Shown piece after piece: positions 15,495-27,187 of a DNA stretch of 62,821 nucleotides (positions are counted from its first letter, which is position 1; each line of letters begins with the position of its first letter). Both the position numbers and the translations under genes were made by a program. Under the pieces are notes generated by a model. It had not been told where the DNA came from. It was given only the letters and a program-made list of their open reading frames with translations, and made no database searches. Origin of the DNA: Streptomyces sp. NRRL S-31 (GTDB lineage Bacteria; Actinomycetota; Actinomycetes; Streptomycetales; Streptomycetaceae); the NCBI RefSeq assembly GCF_000718775.1, contig NZ_JOCB01000042.1:1-62821 (forward strand), written 5' to 3'.

Positions 15495-15551
15495 GGCCTG
15501 TCGCCGGACTCCCGCCGTCCGCCGGGCGGGCGGGAGTCCGACGACAGGCCC
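15494..15551. repeat. palindromic repeat copy 1 (probable bidirectional terminator)
   Basis: Inverted repeat: left arm GGGCCTGTCGCCGGACTCCC plus GCC (15494-15516), 12-nt loop starting GTCCGCC, right arm 15529-15551, with one mismatch in 23 pairs. It lies between convergent genes and overlaps the last base of the LuxR stop codon. It shares CCTGTCG, ACTCCCGCC and the GTCCGCC loop with the copies at 48365 and 52787. Confidence 0.85.
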
Positions 15552-15589
15552 CGGCGGCAGCCGCCGCCGGGTACGGCGGGCGGCGGCCG

Positions 15590-18202
15590 CTACGCCGCGC
15601 CGAACGCGGCGAACGCCCAGCCCGTCGCCTGGTGGACCGCGTCGCCGGGCAGGGCCGCGCGGGCGTCGCGGAGGGCCTCGGCCAGACACAGCCCCGCGTC
15701 GAGGCCCTTGTGCAGGGCGAGCATCAGCGGCACCACGGCCGCGTCGTTGACCGGGGCGCTGCTGGCCACCACCCCGGCCGTGCCCAGCGGCAGCAACGCC
15801 GTGACCAGACCGAGGAGTTCGTCCGCGCCGACCGAGGCGAGCCGCGCGGTGTCGCAGCTGGACAGGATGATCCGGTACGGGCTGCGGGCCAGGCGCTCGA
15901 AGTCGTGGACGATCAGCGGGCCGTCGGCCATCCGCAGCGCGGAGAACAGGGGGCTGTCGGCCCGGAACGTGCCGTGCGCGGCGAGGTGCGCGAGGTCCGC
16001 CCCGTCGAGTTCCGCCAGCACCCGGGGCACCTGCGCGTCGTCCCCCTCCAGGACCGTCGCCGTGGCGTACCGGCCGGCCAGCTCGGGCACCTCCGCGCCG
16101 CCGGTCGCGAGACCGGGACCGCGCACCAGCACCGGGCGGCCGTCCGGCGGCGGCGCGGTCTCCCGGGCGCGCAGCCAGCTGCCCGCCGACGGCGACACGC
16201 TGAGCACCCGCTCGCGCAGCGCGGGCAGCAGCGCCCATGGCACCCGGTGCAGCGCGCCCGGCGGCACGATCACCACCGGGCCCGAACCGAGGTGCGGCAC
16301 CGCCCCGGCCAGCAGCAGCTCCTGGAGCCGCCGGCCGGCCGCCTCCACCACCGGCAGCCGCGCCTCGGCCCCCGGGTGCGCGAGCCGCCGCAGCCCGGCC
16401 TGCACGTGCTCGGCCTCGGCGACCGCCTCCGCCAGCAGACCGCCCGTGAACCGCCGCACCTTCCCCCGCCCGCACAGCAGGACGTGCACCCGCCCGTCGA
16501 CCACGGCCAGTTCGACCAGCCGGGCGGCGCCGAGCCGGTCCAGCAGCCGGCCCGCGTCGAAGCGGTCCCCGGCGTCGGCGGCGGCGCCGCCCGTGTGCCG
16601 GGTGCGGGAGCGGATCTCCCGCTCCAGCCGTCGCTGTTCGCGCTCCAGCGCCGGCACCGGCCGGCCCTCCATCCGGGCCGCCTCCGCCCGGGCCGCGATC
16701 TCCCGGTAGGCGGTCAGCCCGCTCAGCAGCGCCGGATCCTCGGGCGGCCGGGTCGGCGGCGCGGACAGCACGGTCGCCCGCCACCGCTCGCTCCACACCA
16801 GCAGCCGTCGCGGACCGCCCTCGGCGAGGCTCACCTCCTGCGCCAGCGCGGCCAGTTCGGCGCCCTGCGCGGTCGCGTGGGCGCGCAGCTCCGAGGCGCC
16901 CAGCGTCATCCGGTGGTCGTCCAGCACGGCCAGGCCGCGCCGGCACGCCTCCAGCACCCCCCGCCGCGAACCGGCCGCCCGGGCCCGCAGCGCCTGCGCC
17001 GCCCAGCCGGTCACCCGGGCCGGCGGCGGCCCGCCGTGCCGGCTGCGCGCGGCCACCGCCAGGTGCCGTTCCGCGTCCGCAGTCCAGCCCAGCGCCAGCG
17101 CGATCCGGCCGGCCAGCAGCGCGGCCTCCGGCGCGGCGGGCGAGCCGAAGGAGGCCAGCTTCTCGGCGACCGCCGCCGCGTCCGCCACCAGCCGCCCCGA
17201 CCCGCGCCCGGCCGCCACCCGCGCCTCGATCAGCACCAGCCGGGCGTGCGTCTCCCACCAGGTCCGCCGCTGCGCCGCGAACAGCCGTACGGCGACGGCG
17301 GCGCGGGCCACGGCGGTGTGCGCGTCCCCCGCCGAGCGGGCCGCCCGCGCGGCGGCCAGCAGCAGCTCGGCCTTGCGCGTGGACTGCCCGCCGATCCGGT
17401 CCAGCACCGAGATCGCCGCGTCCGCCTCGGCCAGCGCCTCCGGGGCGAGCCCCGCCGCCATCAGCACCTCGCAGCGCCGGATCGACAGGTTGTAGGCGGG
17501 CGTGCCCAGCTTGGCGTACCGCTCCTCGGCCTCGTCCAGCAGCCGCAGCGCCGCCGGGACGTCGCCGGACCGGAACGCGGCCAGGCCCCGGCTCTCCACC
17601 GCGTCCGCCTTGTCGTGCTCCTGGCCGGTGGTGTCCCACAGCCGCTCCGCCGCCGTGAAGTCCGCGACCGCCCGGTCCACCGCGCCCAGCGCCAGGTGCA
17701 CGGTGGCCCGCAGCGTCAGCGCCCGCGCCGTCCAGATGCCGTCGGCGGCCTGCCGCAGCACGGGCAGCGCCCGCCGTACGTCCTCCAGCGCCTCCCGGTG
17801 CCGCCCCAGCACCCACCACACGTACGCCCGCCGGTACAGCACCCGGGCCCGGGTGTGCCCGCTGCCCCGGGCGACGCCCCGCTCGAAGGAGGCGAGCCCC
17901 TGCCGTGTGCGCCCCGCGTGCACCAGTGCGACCCCCAGCGTCGCCAGCACATCGGCCTCCCGGTCGGCCGACTCGGCGCGCGCGGCCAGGTCCCGGGCCC
18001 GCCGCAGGTGCCGCAGCGCGATCCTGAGGTCGCCGAAGTCCCGCTGCCAGATGCCGAGCACCTGGTGGGCGACGCTGGCGTGCAGCGGTGACGGGCCGTC
18101 GCCCAGGAGGTGTTCCGCGCGGGCCCGCGCCTCGCCGGGGTCGGCGAACACCATGGGCAGCAGCTCGATAACCGACTCGCTTCCCGCTGTCACGTCTCGC
18201 AT
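15590..18202 (-). CDS. TPR-CHAT caspase-like protein
   Basis: An 870-residue protein. Residues about 40-430 are helical tetratricopeptide-like repeats (AHLLGDG..HQVLGIWQRDFGDL, ALRHLRRARDLA and similar). Residues about 590-870 form a CHAT domain (caspase HetF-associated with TPRs), including the CHAT-typical GALHRVPWALLPAL. The catalytic dyad is visible as LAAHGTF (His743) and ILSSCDTAR (Cys783), with LVTALLPLGTAGVVAS after it. It should be an active cysteine endopeptidase gated by its TPR region. No signal peptide. It is divergent from a subtilisin/sigma-factor operon with 76 bp between starts, and such pairing suggests shared function. TPR-CHAT proteases in other bacteria act in abortive defence and in cleaving sigma-factor regulators. 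Confidence 0.9.
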   Translation of the reverse strand: MRDVTAGSESVIELLPMVFADPGEARARAEHLLGDGPSPLHASVAHQVLGIWQRDFGDLRIALRHLRRARDLAARAESADREADVLATLGVALVHAGRTRQGLASFERGVARGSGHTRARVLYRRAYVWWVLGRHREALEDVRRALPVLRQAADGIWTARALTLRATVHLALGAVDRAVADFTAAERLWDTTGQEHDKADAVESRGLAAFRSGDVPAALRLLDEAEERYAKLGTPAYNLSIRRCEVLMAAGLAPEALAEADAAISVLDRIGGQSTRKAELLLAAARAARSAGDAHTAVARAAVAVRLFAAQRRTWWETHARLVLIEARVAAGRGSGRLVADAAAVAEKLASFGSPAAPEAALLAGRIALALGWTADAERHLAVAARSRHGGPPPARVTGWAAQALRARAAGSRRGVLEACRRGLAVLDDHRMTLGASELRAHATAQGAELAALAQEVSLAEGGPRRLLVWSERWRATVLSAPPTRPPEDPALLSGLTAYREIAARAEAARMEGRPVPALEREQRRLEREIRSRTRHTGGAAADAGDRFDAGRLLDRLGAARLVELAVVDGRVHVLLCGRGKVRRFTGGLLAEAVAEAEHVQAGLRRLAHPGAEARLPVVEAAGRRLQELLLAGAVPHLGSGPVVIVPPGALHRVPWALLPALRERVLSVSPSAGSWLRARETAPPPDGRPVLVRGPGLATGGAEVPELAGRYATATVLEGDDAQVPRVLAELDGADLAHLAAHGTFRADSPLFSALRMADGPLIVHDFERLARSPYRIILSSCDTARLASVGADELLGLVTALLPLGTAGVVASSAPVNDAAVVPLMLALHKGLDAGLCLAEALRDARAALPGDAVHQATGWAFAAFGAA

Positions 18203-18278
18203 GGTAGTGGCCTGCTGTATCAGACGGCGGTCCGGCGACTCTCACTGTCGTAGACCGTCTTGAGGGGGAGGACGCCAC

Positions 18279-19712
18279 ATGGCGCCGCAGCGATTCCACG
18301 AGCAGTTCCACCACATCCAGCGCTCCTTGCCGGACGTGCCCCTGACCATGGGGCCGGACGACACGGCGGGACTGCTCTACGAGAAGGGCGTCGTCCTCGT
18401 CCGGGACGGCGAGGAGGCCGGGTTCGTCGAGGACGCGGTGCGCACCCACTTCACCGAGACCGCGGGCCTCGTCCCCGACCACGTGCGCCGCGTGGGCCCG
18501 CGGGCCGGCCGCACCGGCGTCACCCGGATCCGGGTCGGCGACCCCGCCGGGGGCGAGGACACCGTGCCGCACGCCCTGCGCGCCGTGCGGGAGGCGGAGG
18601 CACGGCAGGGCCGCCGGCTGGCCGGCCGCAACCACGTGGTGCACATCGCGGGCGACGTCAACGCCTGTCCCGGCGACGAGCCGGTGCCCGTCCCGCGCTC
18701 CGCGTCCGCCAACCCCGGTCCGGCCGAGGGAAGTTACGACCCGGCCACCGCGGTCGGCGTCCTGGTGGTCGACACCGGTCTGATGCACGACCACCGCTCC
18801 TACCCGCTGCTCGCCCACACCACCGGCGACGCCCAGCTCACCGAGACCGACGGCGACGGCGTGCTCCGCCAGTACGTCGGCCACGGCACCTTCATCGCCG
18901 GCATCCTCGCGGCGCTCGCGCCCAACACCGACATCACCGTCCGGGGCACGCTCAACGACGCCGGCGCCGTCCTGGAGTCCGAGTTCGGCGCCCTGCTCTT
19001 CGAAGCGGTCGACCGGGACGGCTGGCCGGACATCATCAGCCTCTCCGCGGGCACCCCCAGCGCGGACCGGGACGGGCTGATCGGACTGGACGCGTTCATG
19101 GCGGAGCTGCGCGAACGGCGCACCCTGCTGGTGGCCGCCGCCGGCAACAACGGCAGCGACACCCCGTTCTGGCCCGCCGCCTACGCCGGGCTGCCCGAGT
19201 ACGCCGACTGCGTGCTGTCGGTCGGCGCCCTGCGCGCGGACGGCGAGGGCGGTGCCTGCTTCACCAACCACGGCCCCTGGGTCCGCGTCCACGCCCCCGG
19301 CGAGCGCCTCACCAGCGCCCTCTCCGGCTTCGCCGTGCCGGTGCCGTACGTCTACCAGCACTCCACCTACGACGGCTGCCGGTTCGGCCCCGCCGACTAC
19401 GCCTGCACCTGCCAGTACCCGCGCCACACCGGTCTGCTGAGCGAGGGCCGGGAGAGCACCGGCGGCAAGCCGGACCAGGTGATGTTCGAGGGCCTGGCCC
19501 AGTGGAGCGGCACCTCGTTCGCCACCCCGGTGGCCGCGGGGCTGGTCGCCGCGCGGATGACGGCCTACCGGGAGCGCGACCCGCGCGCGGCCGGCGCCGG
19601 GCTGCTGGCGGCCACCACGGACCGGGCCGAGGTGCGCGGGGCGCGCGTCCCGGCGCTGCGCCCGCCCACCTGGCGCCCCGTCCCCGTCGTGCTCCCGGCG
19701 CTGCCCGCATGA
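18279..19712 (+). CDS. cytoplasmic S8 (subtilisin-like) serine peptidase
   Basis: A 477-residue protein with a complete subtilase triad: VVDTG (Asp165), GHGTFIAG (His202) and SGTSFATPVAAG (Ser413). The oxyanion region AAAGNNGSD is also present. About 150 residues precede the Asp block, and there is no signal peptide or membrane anchor, unlike most Streptomyces subtilisins. A Cys-rich insertion (YDGCRFGPADYACTCQY) lies between the His and Ser blocks. GGGGGAGG lies about 9 nt upstream of the ATG. Its stop overlaps an ATG of the sigma-factor frame. An intracellular protease next to a CHAT protease and a sigma factor points to a regulated proteolytic signalling cassette. Confidence 0.9.
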   Translation: MAPQRFHEQFHHIQRSLPDVPLTMGPDDTAGLLYEKGVVLVRDGEEAGFVEDAVRTHFTETAGLVPDHVRRVGPRAGRTGVTRIRVGDPAGGEDTVPHALRAVREAEARQGRRLAGRNHVVHIAGDVNACPGDEPVPVPRSASANPGPAEGSYDPATAVGVLVVDTGLMHDHRSYPLLAHTTGDAQLTETDGDGVLRQYVGHGTFIAGILAALAPNTDITVRGTLNDAGAVLESEFGALLFEAVDRDGWPDIISLSAGTPSADRDGLIGLDAFMAELRERRTLLVAAAGNNGSDTPFWPAAYAGLPEYADCVLSVGALRADGEGGACFTNHGPWVRVHAPGERLTSALSGFAVPVPYVYQHSTYDGCRFGPADYACTCQYPRHTGLLSEGRESTGGKPDQVMFEGLAQWSGTSFATPVAAGLVAARMTAYRERDPRAAGAGLLAATTDRAEVRGARVPALRPPTWRPVPVVLPALPA

Positions 19713-19771
19713 GTTCCGGAACGCTTCCCTCCGCGGCGTACGATGACGTGCCGTACACAAGGGGTGGAGCC

Positions 19772-20347
19772 GTGGACCGAACAGAGGTCGGCGCGTTGGT
19801 CCAGTCCGCCGTCGACGGGGACGCCGCGGCCTGGAAGGCGCTGGTGGAAGGGATGAGTCCCCTGGTGTGGTCGGTCGTGCGCGCGCACCGGCTGCCGGAG
19901 GCCGACGGGCACGAGGTCTTCCAGACCGTGTGGTTCCGCTTCGCCCAGCACCTGGGCCGCATCCGGGAACCCGACAAGGCCGCCTCCTGGCTGGCCAGCA
20001 CGGCCCGGCACGAATGCCTGAAGGTGCTCAAGGGCCTGGCGCGGCTCACCCTGACCGACGATCCGCGGGTGCTGGACCGGGCCAGCGAGGAGCGGACGCC
20101 CGAGGAGACCCTGATCGATTCGGAGGAGGCGGCGGACCGCGCCGAGCGGGTCCGCCGCCTGTGGCAGGAGCTGGACCAACTGGGGGCGCGCTGCCGGCAG
20201 TTGCTGCGCGTGCTGATGGCCTCGCCGCCGCCCAGCTACGGGGAGATCTCGGCCGCCCTCGGCATCGCGGTCGGCAGCATCGGCCCGCTGCGCCAGCGCT
20301 GTCTGCGCCGGCTGCGGGCCCGGATGGACGCACGAGGTGACGTGTGA
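19772..20347 (+). CDS. ECF-type RNA polymerase sigma factor
   Basis: A sigma-70 family protein of 191 residues from the GTG at 19772, chosen for its GGTGGAG ribosome site; an ATG at 19709 overlapping the peptidase stop would add 21 residues. Region 2 is seen in AAWKALVEGMSPLVWSVVRA and EVFQTVWFRFAQHLG; region 4 in YGEISAALGIAVGSIGPLRQ followed by RCLRRLRARM. It has regions 2 and 4 only. The next gene starts inside its stop codon, the usual place of an anti-sigma or sigma-partner gene. It should direct transcription in response to whatever the neighbouring proteases sense. Confidence 0.9.
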   Translation: MDRTEVGALVQSAVDGDAAAWKALVEGMSPLVWSVVRAHRLPEADGHEVFQTVWFRFAQHLGRIREPDKAASWLASTARHECLKVLKGLARLTLTDDPRVLDRASEERTPEETLIDSEEAADRAERVRRLWQELDQLGARCRQLLRVLMASPPPSYGEISAALGIAVGSIGPLRQRCLRRLRARMDARGDV

Positions 20348-20826
20348 ACGACGACGACAACCGGATGCCCGGCCAACCGTGCCCGGACGGGGACGAGTTC
20401 ACGGACGCGCTGCTGGAGGAGGAGCTGCGCCAGGCGGCCGCCGTCCTGGACCCGGTCCCGGCCGAGCTGCTCCAGACCGCCCTGGACGCCTTCGCCCTGC
20501 ACGACCTGGACGCCCGGATCGCCGAGCTGACCTTCGACTCGCTCCTGGACGCGCTGCCGGTCCGCGGGGTCCTGGACGCGCCGCGCATGCTGACCTTCCG
20601 CGCGGGCGAGGTGACCGTGGACGTGGAGGTCACCGGGGAGGGGCTGATCGGCCAGCTGCTGCCGCCGCGGTCGGCACGGATCGAGGTGCTCGGCGGCCCG
20701 GCGGCCCGCCCGGTCAGCACGGACACCCTCGGCCGCTTCAGCAGCGACACCCCGCCGTCCGGCCCGTTCGCCCTGCGCCTGCGCACCGGCGCGGAGGTGA
20801 TCGTGACGGAGTGGCTGCGGGCCTGA
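20344..20826 (+). CDS. small acidic protein, possible partner/anti-sigma of the ECF sigma factor
   Basis: A 160-residue protein that I do not recognise. The GTG start overlaps the sigma stop (GTGA), so the pair is coupled. The N-terminal half is acidic and predicted helical (FTDALLEEELRQAAAVLDPV, then AELLQTALDAFALHDLDARI). The C-terminal half is strand-rich (FRAGEVTVDVEVTGEGLIGQ and a final LRLRTGAEVIVTEWLRA). It lacks the HxxxCxxC zinc motif of ZAS anti-sigma factors and has no membrane segment. By position it is the best candidate for a sigma inhibitor or a substrate of the adjacent CHAT or S8 peptidase. Confidence 0.7.
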   Translation: MNDDDNRMPGQPCPDGDEFTDALLEEELRQAAAVLDPVPAELLQTALDAFALHDLDARIAELTFDSLLDALPVRGVLDAPRMLTFRAGEVTVDVEVTGEGLIGQLLPPRSARIEVLGGPAARPVSTDTLGRFSSDTPPSGPFALRLRTGAEVIVTEWLRA

Positions 20827-20855
20827 GCCGCCCGCCGGGGCGCCTCGCGGGCGGC
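20827..20855. terminator. terminator between convergent genes
   Basis: GCCGCCCGC (20827-20835) pairs perfectly with GCGGGCGGC (20847-20855) around an 11-nt loop, in the 40-bp gap between the sigma operon and the convergent amidohydrolase gene. Confidence 0.6.
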
Positions 20856-20866
20856 CGGCCGGCGCG

Positions 20867-21658
20867 CTACACCGCGTCGGCCAGCGCGGCCAGCGCGCCG
20901 GCGAGCCGCTCCAGACCCGGCCCGGCGGGCCCGCCCGGCTCCGTCATGTAGGTGTCCCGGCGGATCTCCACCATCAGGGCGCCGACCCGGGCGTCCGTGC
21001 CGTGGAACTCCAGCGGCACGTACGTCCCGGCGAACGGGCTGTCCAGCCCCGTCTCCCCGCACCCGGCGAACGCCTCGCGGGCGGCACGGGTCAGCTCGGG
21101 CGGGGTGTGGAAGGCGTCCGTGCCCAGGCACACCGGCGGGCGCGGCCCGCTGCCGTGCAGCTCGTAGGGGAGCGGCGCGGCCGGGTAGGAGTGCACGTCG
21201 ATGACGACGGCACGCCCGGTCGCGGCCAGCCGCCCGGCCACCGCCTCCGCCATGGCGGAGGCGTACGGCCGGAAGTAGCGGGCGAGCAGCGGCTCCGGGT
21301 CGGTGTCCGCGGGCCGCAGCTCGCCCCGGTGCGTGGTGCGCGTGTAGACGGCGCCCATGCCCACCGCGAGCATCTCCTCCCGGTCGTCCGGGAACCGCTC
21401 CGGGTCCACCACCAGCCGCGACAGCCGGTTCACGAACCGCCAGGGCGTGCGGCCGGCCAGCGCGGCGGCCCGAGCGGCGATCTCGGCGGTGTGCGCGTCC
21501 GTGATGTGGTCCAGCTCCCGCTCCAGCTCCGCGTCGTCCAGCACGATGCCCTCCCGCACGTCCGCCGGGACGGTCCGCGCGGAGTGCGGCACGTGCAGCA
21601 GCACCGGCGAATCGGCGGCACCGGCGAGGAGTTCGAAGGAGGCGGTGGGATCGGTCAC
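20867..21658 (-). CDS. N-formylglutamate amidohydrolase family protein
   Basis: A 263-residue protein from the GTG at 21658, with GGAG 8-11 nt upstream; the longer frame to 21757 has no good ribosome site. Family signatures are VLLHVPHSARTVP at the N-terminus, ITDAHTAEIA (metal-binding acidic-His segment), NRLSRLVVDPERF, and DVHSYPAAPLPYE. Members hydrolyse N-formylglutamate to formate and glutamate in histidine breakdown or act on other N-acyl amino acids. There is no hut gene nearby; the adjacent genes are metX-metY, so an unrelated N-acyl substrate is possible. A 106-bp gap separates it from metX on the same strand. Confidence 0.88.
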   Translation of the reverse strand: MTDPTASFELLAGAADSPVLLHVPHSARTVPADVREGIVLDDAELERELDHITDAHTAEIAARAAALAGRTPWRFVNRLSRLVVDPERFPDDREEMLAVGMGAVYTRTTHRGELRPADTDPEPLLARYFRPYASAMAEAVAGRLAATGRAVVIDVHSYPAAPLPYELHGSGPRPPVCLGTDAFHTPPELTRAAREAFAGCGETGLDSPFAGTYVPLEFHGTDARVGALMVEIRRDTYMTEPGGPAGPGLERLAGALAALADAV

Positions 21659-21764
21659 GGGCTGCTCCGCGGGGCGTCGTCGTCGGCATGGGACACGCCC
21701 AAGGTGCCACACGGCACCGGGGGAGGAACGGGCGGGTCGTGCCGGGCGGCGCGGCACCGCCGGG

Positions 21765-22880
21765 TCAGCCGAGCAACTCCCGGACCAGCGAGCCCACTTG
21801 TTCCGTCTCGATCAGGAACCCGTCGTGGCCGTACGGCGACTCCACCACCCGCAGCCGGTCGGCACCCGGGATGAGCGCGGCCAGTTCCGCCTGCTGGGCG
21901 AGGGGGTAGAGACGGTCGGAGTCGACGCCGGCCACCAGGGCGGGCGCGCGCACCCGGGCCAGCGCGCGGCGGACGCCGCCCCGGTCGCGGCCGACGTCGT
22001 GCGCGTTCATCGCCTCGGTCAGCACGACGTAGCTGCCCGCGTCGAACCGGCGCACCAGCTTGGCGGCGTGATGGTCAAGATAGGACTCCACCTGGTACCG
22101 GCCGCCGCGCCACGGGTCCTCGGCGCCCTGCGGCGACCGGCCGAACCGGGCCCGCAGCTCGGGTTCGCTGCGGTAGGTGATGTGCGCCAGCCGGCGGGCC
22201 AGCCCCAGCCCGGCGAGCGGTTCCCGGCCGGTGCCGTGGTAGTCGCCGCCCCGCCAGTGCGGATCGCCGCGGACGGCGTGCAGCTGGACGTTGGCCCAGG
22301 CGATCTGCTCCGCGCTCGCCGCCGCCGTCGTCGCGAGCAGCAGCAGCGCGCCGGTCCGCGCCGGGTGCGCCACCGCCCACTCCACCGCCCGCATCCCGCC
22401 CATCGAGCCCCCGACGACCAGCGCCCACCGGTCGATCCCGAGCGCGTCCGCGAGCCCGGCCTCCGCCGCGACCTGGTCGCGCGGGGTGAGGAACGGGAAG
22501 GCGCCGCCCCAGGGCCGCCCGCCGTCCGCCCGGGGCGAGGACGGTCCGGTGCTGCCCTGGCAGCCGCCGAGGACGTTGGGCGCGACGACGAACCAGCGGT
22601 CCGTGTCCAGCGCCCGGCCCGGACCGATCAGCCCGTCCCACCAGCCGGGGGCCCGGTGGCCGGGTCCGGCGGGCCCGGCCGCGTGGCTGTCCCCGGTGAG
22701 CGCGTGCAGCACCAGCACGGCGTTCGAGGCGTCCGGGGACAGCCGCCCCCAGGTCTCGAACGCCAGGCGCACCCCGGGCAGTTCACCGCCCGCCTCCAGG
22801 GGCAGCGGCTTCTCGGCGACGTACCACCGCCGTCGGCCCGGCGGGTCCCCCTCCCGCCAGGCACCGGTGGCCGCGCTCAC
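21765..22880 (-). CDS. metX: homoserine O-acetyltransferase
   Basis: A 371-residue alpha/beta-hydrolase of the MetX family. [14 protein letters not shown] opens the fold, [15 protein letters not shown] is the MetX-specific segment, [14 protein letters not shown] carries the nucleophile Ser, and [11 protein letters not shown] carries the catalytic His. It acetylates homoserine with acetyl-CoA, the first step of the direct-sulfhydrylation route to methionine. Its GTG start immediately follows the stop of metY (no spacer), so both are in one operon and likely translationally coupled. Together they provide O-acetylhomoserine and its sulfhydrylation in the cytoplasm. Confidence 0.96.
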   Translation of the reverse strand: MSAATGAWREGDPPGRRRWYVAEKPLPLEAGGELPGVRLAFETWGRLSPDASNAVLVLHALTGDSHAAGPAGPGHRAPGWWDGLIGPGRALDTDRWFVVAPNVLGGCQGSTGPSSPRADGGRPWGGAFPFLTPRDQVAAEAGLADALGIDRWALVVGGSMGGMRAVEWAVAHPARTGALLLLATTAAASAEQIAWANVQLHAVRGDPHWRGGDYHGTGREPLAGLGLARRLAHITYRSEPELRARFGRSPQGAEDPWRGGRYQVESYLDHHAAKLVRRFDAGSYVVLTEAMNAHDVGRDRGGVRRALARVRAPALVAGVDSDRLYPLAQQAELAALIPGADRLRVVESPYGHDGFLIETEQVGSLVRELLG

Positions 22881-24200
22881 CTACGCGCCCTTCGCCGCGC
22901 GGAAGCCGGCCTCCAGGTCCGCCTTGAGGTCGGCCAGGTTCTCGATGCCGACCGACAGCCGCACCAGACCCGGCGTGGTGCCGGTCGCCGCGGCCTGCTC
23001 CTCGGTGAGCTGGCTGTGCGTGGTGGACGCCGGATGGATGATCAGGCTGCGTACGTCACCGATGTTGGCGAGGTGGCTGAACAGCTCGACGGCGTCCACG
23101 AACCGCTTGCCCGCCTCCACCCCGCCGCGCAGCTCGAAGGAGACGATGGCGCCGGCGCCGCGCGGCAGGTACCGCCGGCCCGCCTCGTACCAGGGGCTGG
23201 AGGCGAGGCCCGGGTAGTGGACGGCGGCGACCTCGTCCCGCCGCTCCAGCCACTTCGCGAGGGCCTGCGCGTTCGCGGAGTGCCGCTCGATCCGGAGGCT
23301 CAGCGTCTCCACGCCCTGGAGCAGCAGGAACGCCGAGTGCGGGGCGAGCGCCGGGCCGAGGTCGCGCAGCAGCTGCACCCGCAGCTTCACCGCGAACGCG
23401 CCGGGGCCCAGCGCCGGCCAGTACCGCAGGCCGTGGTAGCTGGGGTCGGGCTCGGTGAAGTCGGGGAAGCGGTCGGCGTGCGCGCCGAAGTCGAAGGTGC
23501 CGCCGTCCACCACGACACCGGCGATCGCGGTGCCGTGCCCGCCGAGGAACTTGGTCGCCGAGTGCACCACGATGTCGGCGCCGTGCTCCAGGGGCCGCAG
23601 CAGGTACGGCGTCGGCACGGTGTTGTCCACGATCAGCGGCACCCCGGCCGCGTGCGCCACGTCGGCGACCGCCCGCACGTCCAGGACGTCGCCCCGCGGA
23701 TTGCCGAGGGACTCGGCGAACAGCGCCTTGGTGTTCGGCCGGATCGCCGCCCGCCAGGCCGCCGGGTCGTCCGGGGCGTCCACGAAGGAGACCTCGATGC
23801 CCAGTCGGCGCAGCGTGTGCCGCAGGAGGTTGTACGTGCCGCCGTACAGGGAGCTGCTGGAGACGATGTGGTCCCCGGCCCCGGCCAGCGTCAGGATCGC
23901 CAGCGTCTCGGCCGCCTGTCCGGAGGAGACCGCGACCGCCCCGACACCGCCCTCCAGCGCGGCGATCCGCTGCTCGAACACGTCCGTCGTGGGGTTGTGG
24001 ATGCGGGTGTAGATGTTGCCGGGTTCGGCGAGCGAGAACAGATCGGCCGCGTGCCGGGTGTCCTGGAAGACGAAAGACGTCGTCTGGTAGACCGGGGTGG
24101 CCCGGGCGCCGGTCGTGGGGTCGGGGGCGGCCCCGGCGTGGATCTGCTTCGTCTCGAACGACCAGGCGGAGCCGTCGGCGGTGTCGGGCTGCGTGCTCAT
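22881..24200 (-). CDS. metY: O-acetylhomoserine sulfhydrylase
   Basis: A 439-residue PLP enzyme of the Cys/Met metabolism family. The N-terminus [40 protein letters not shown] and the PLP lysine segment [16 protein letters not shown] are diagnostic. The C-terminal [14 protein letters not shown] and VRLSVGIE are also standard. It converts O-acetylhomoserine plus sulfide to homocysteine. The ATG at 24200 is chosen because GAGGAGC lies 6 nt upstream; the frame stays open to 24248 without a better start. metX follows directly. Palindromic sequences about 85-115 bp upstream may be operators. I see no SAM riboswitch or cysteine leader in front of it. Confidence 0.96.
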   Translation of the reverse strand: MSTQPDTADGSAWSFETKQIHAGAAPDPTTGARATPVYQTTSFVFQDTRHAADLFSLAEPGNIYTRIHNPTTDVFEQRIAALEGGVGAVAVSSGQAAETLAILTLAGAGDHIVSSSSLYGGTYNLLRHTLRRLGIEVSFVDAPDDPAAWRAAIRPNTKALFAESLGNPRGDVLDVRAVADVAHAAGVPLIVDNTVPTPYLLRPLEHGADIVVHSATKFLGGHGTAIAGVVVDGGTFDFGAHADRFPDFTEPDPSYHGLRYWPALGPGAFAVKLRVQLLRDLGPALAPHSAFLLLQGVETLSLRIERHSANAQALAKWLERRDEVAAVHYPGLASSPWYEAGRRYLPRGAGAIVSFELRGGVEAGKRFVDAVELFSHLANIGDVRSLIIHPASTTHSQLTEEQAAATGTTPGLVRLSVGIENLADLKADLEAGFRAAKGA

Positions 24201-24282
24201 GGTGCTCCTCGTGCGGGGGAGGGCGCTGACGTGCGACGAGGTAAGCACGCGGCGGACACCGCCGAACAGGGCGCGGGCAAAG

Positions 24283-24313
24283 GTGACATGAGGACGTCAC
24301 ATACGACATGTCG
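24283..24313. promoter_or_regulatory. candidate operator upstream of metY
   Basis: Two neighbouring palindromes: GTGAC-8 nt-GTCAC at 24283-24300 and the perfect 10-mer CGACATGTCG at 24304-24313. GACATG also occurs as a direct repeat 20 bp apart. They lie about 85-115 bp before the metY start on its 5' side. The regulator is unknown. Confidence 0.4.
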
Positions 24314-24334
24314 CCGCAATGATCGGATACGGCT

Positions 24335-24366
24335 CCGCCCCGGCCGGGCGGCGCCGGCCGGGGCGG
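24335..24366 (-). terminator. terminator of the isocitrate dehydrogenase gene
   Basis: A perfect 11-bp stem, CCGCCCCGGCC pairing with GGCCGGGGCGG around a 10-nt loop, 33 bp beyond the end of the isocitrate dehydrogenase gene and before the metY control region. Confidence 0.7.
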
Positions 24367-24398
24367 GACCACCGGGAGCCGTCAGGCCCCGGGGGGCG

Positions 24399-27144
<2,746 letters not shown>

Positions 27145-27187
27145 GCCGTTTTCGAGCGTAATCCCCGGACGGGCCGTCCGGCGCCGG

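Noticed and set aside
13722..19760. Continuous 2012-codon frame on the minus strand
   Set aside because: It covers well-supported genes on both strands (LuxR, CHAT, S8). Its product is low-complexity Gly/Ala/Arg/Pro, typical of antisense frames in GC-rich DNA.
24201..24260. Possible cysteine leader peptide upstream of metY (a short minus-strand GTG frame with one Cys codon near the metY start)
   Set aside because: It lacks the HIDLQRV/VDLLRV core and any ribosome site; a single Cys codon is not enough.
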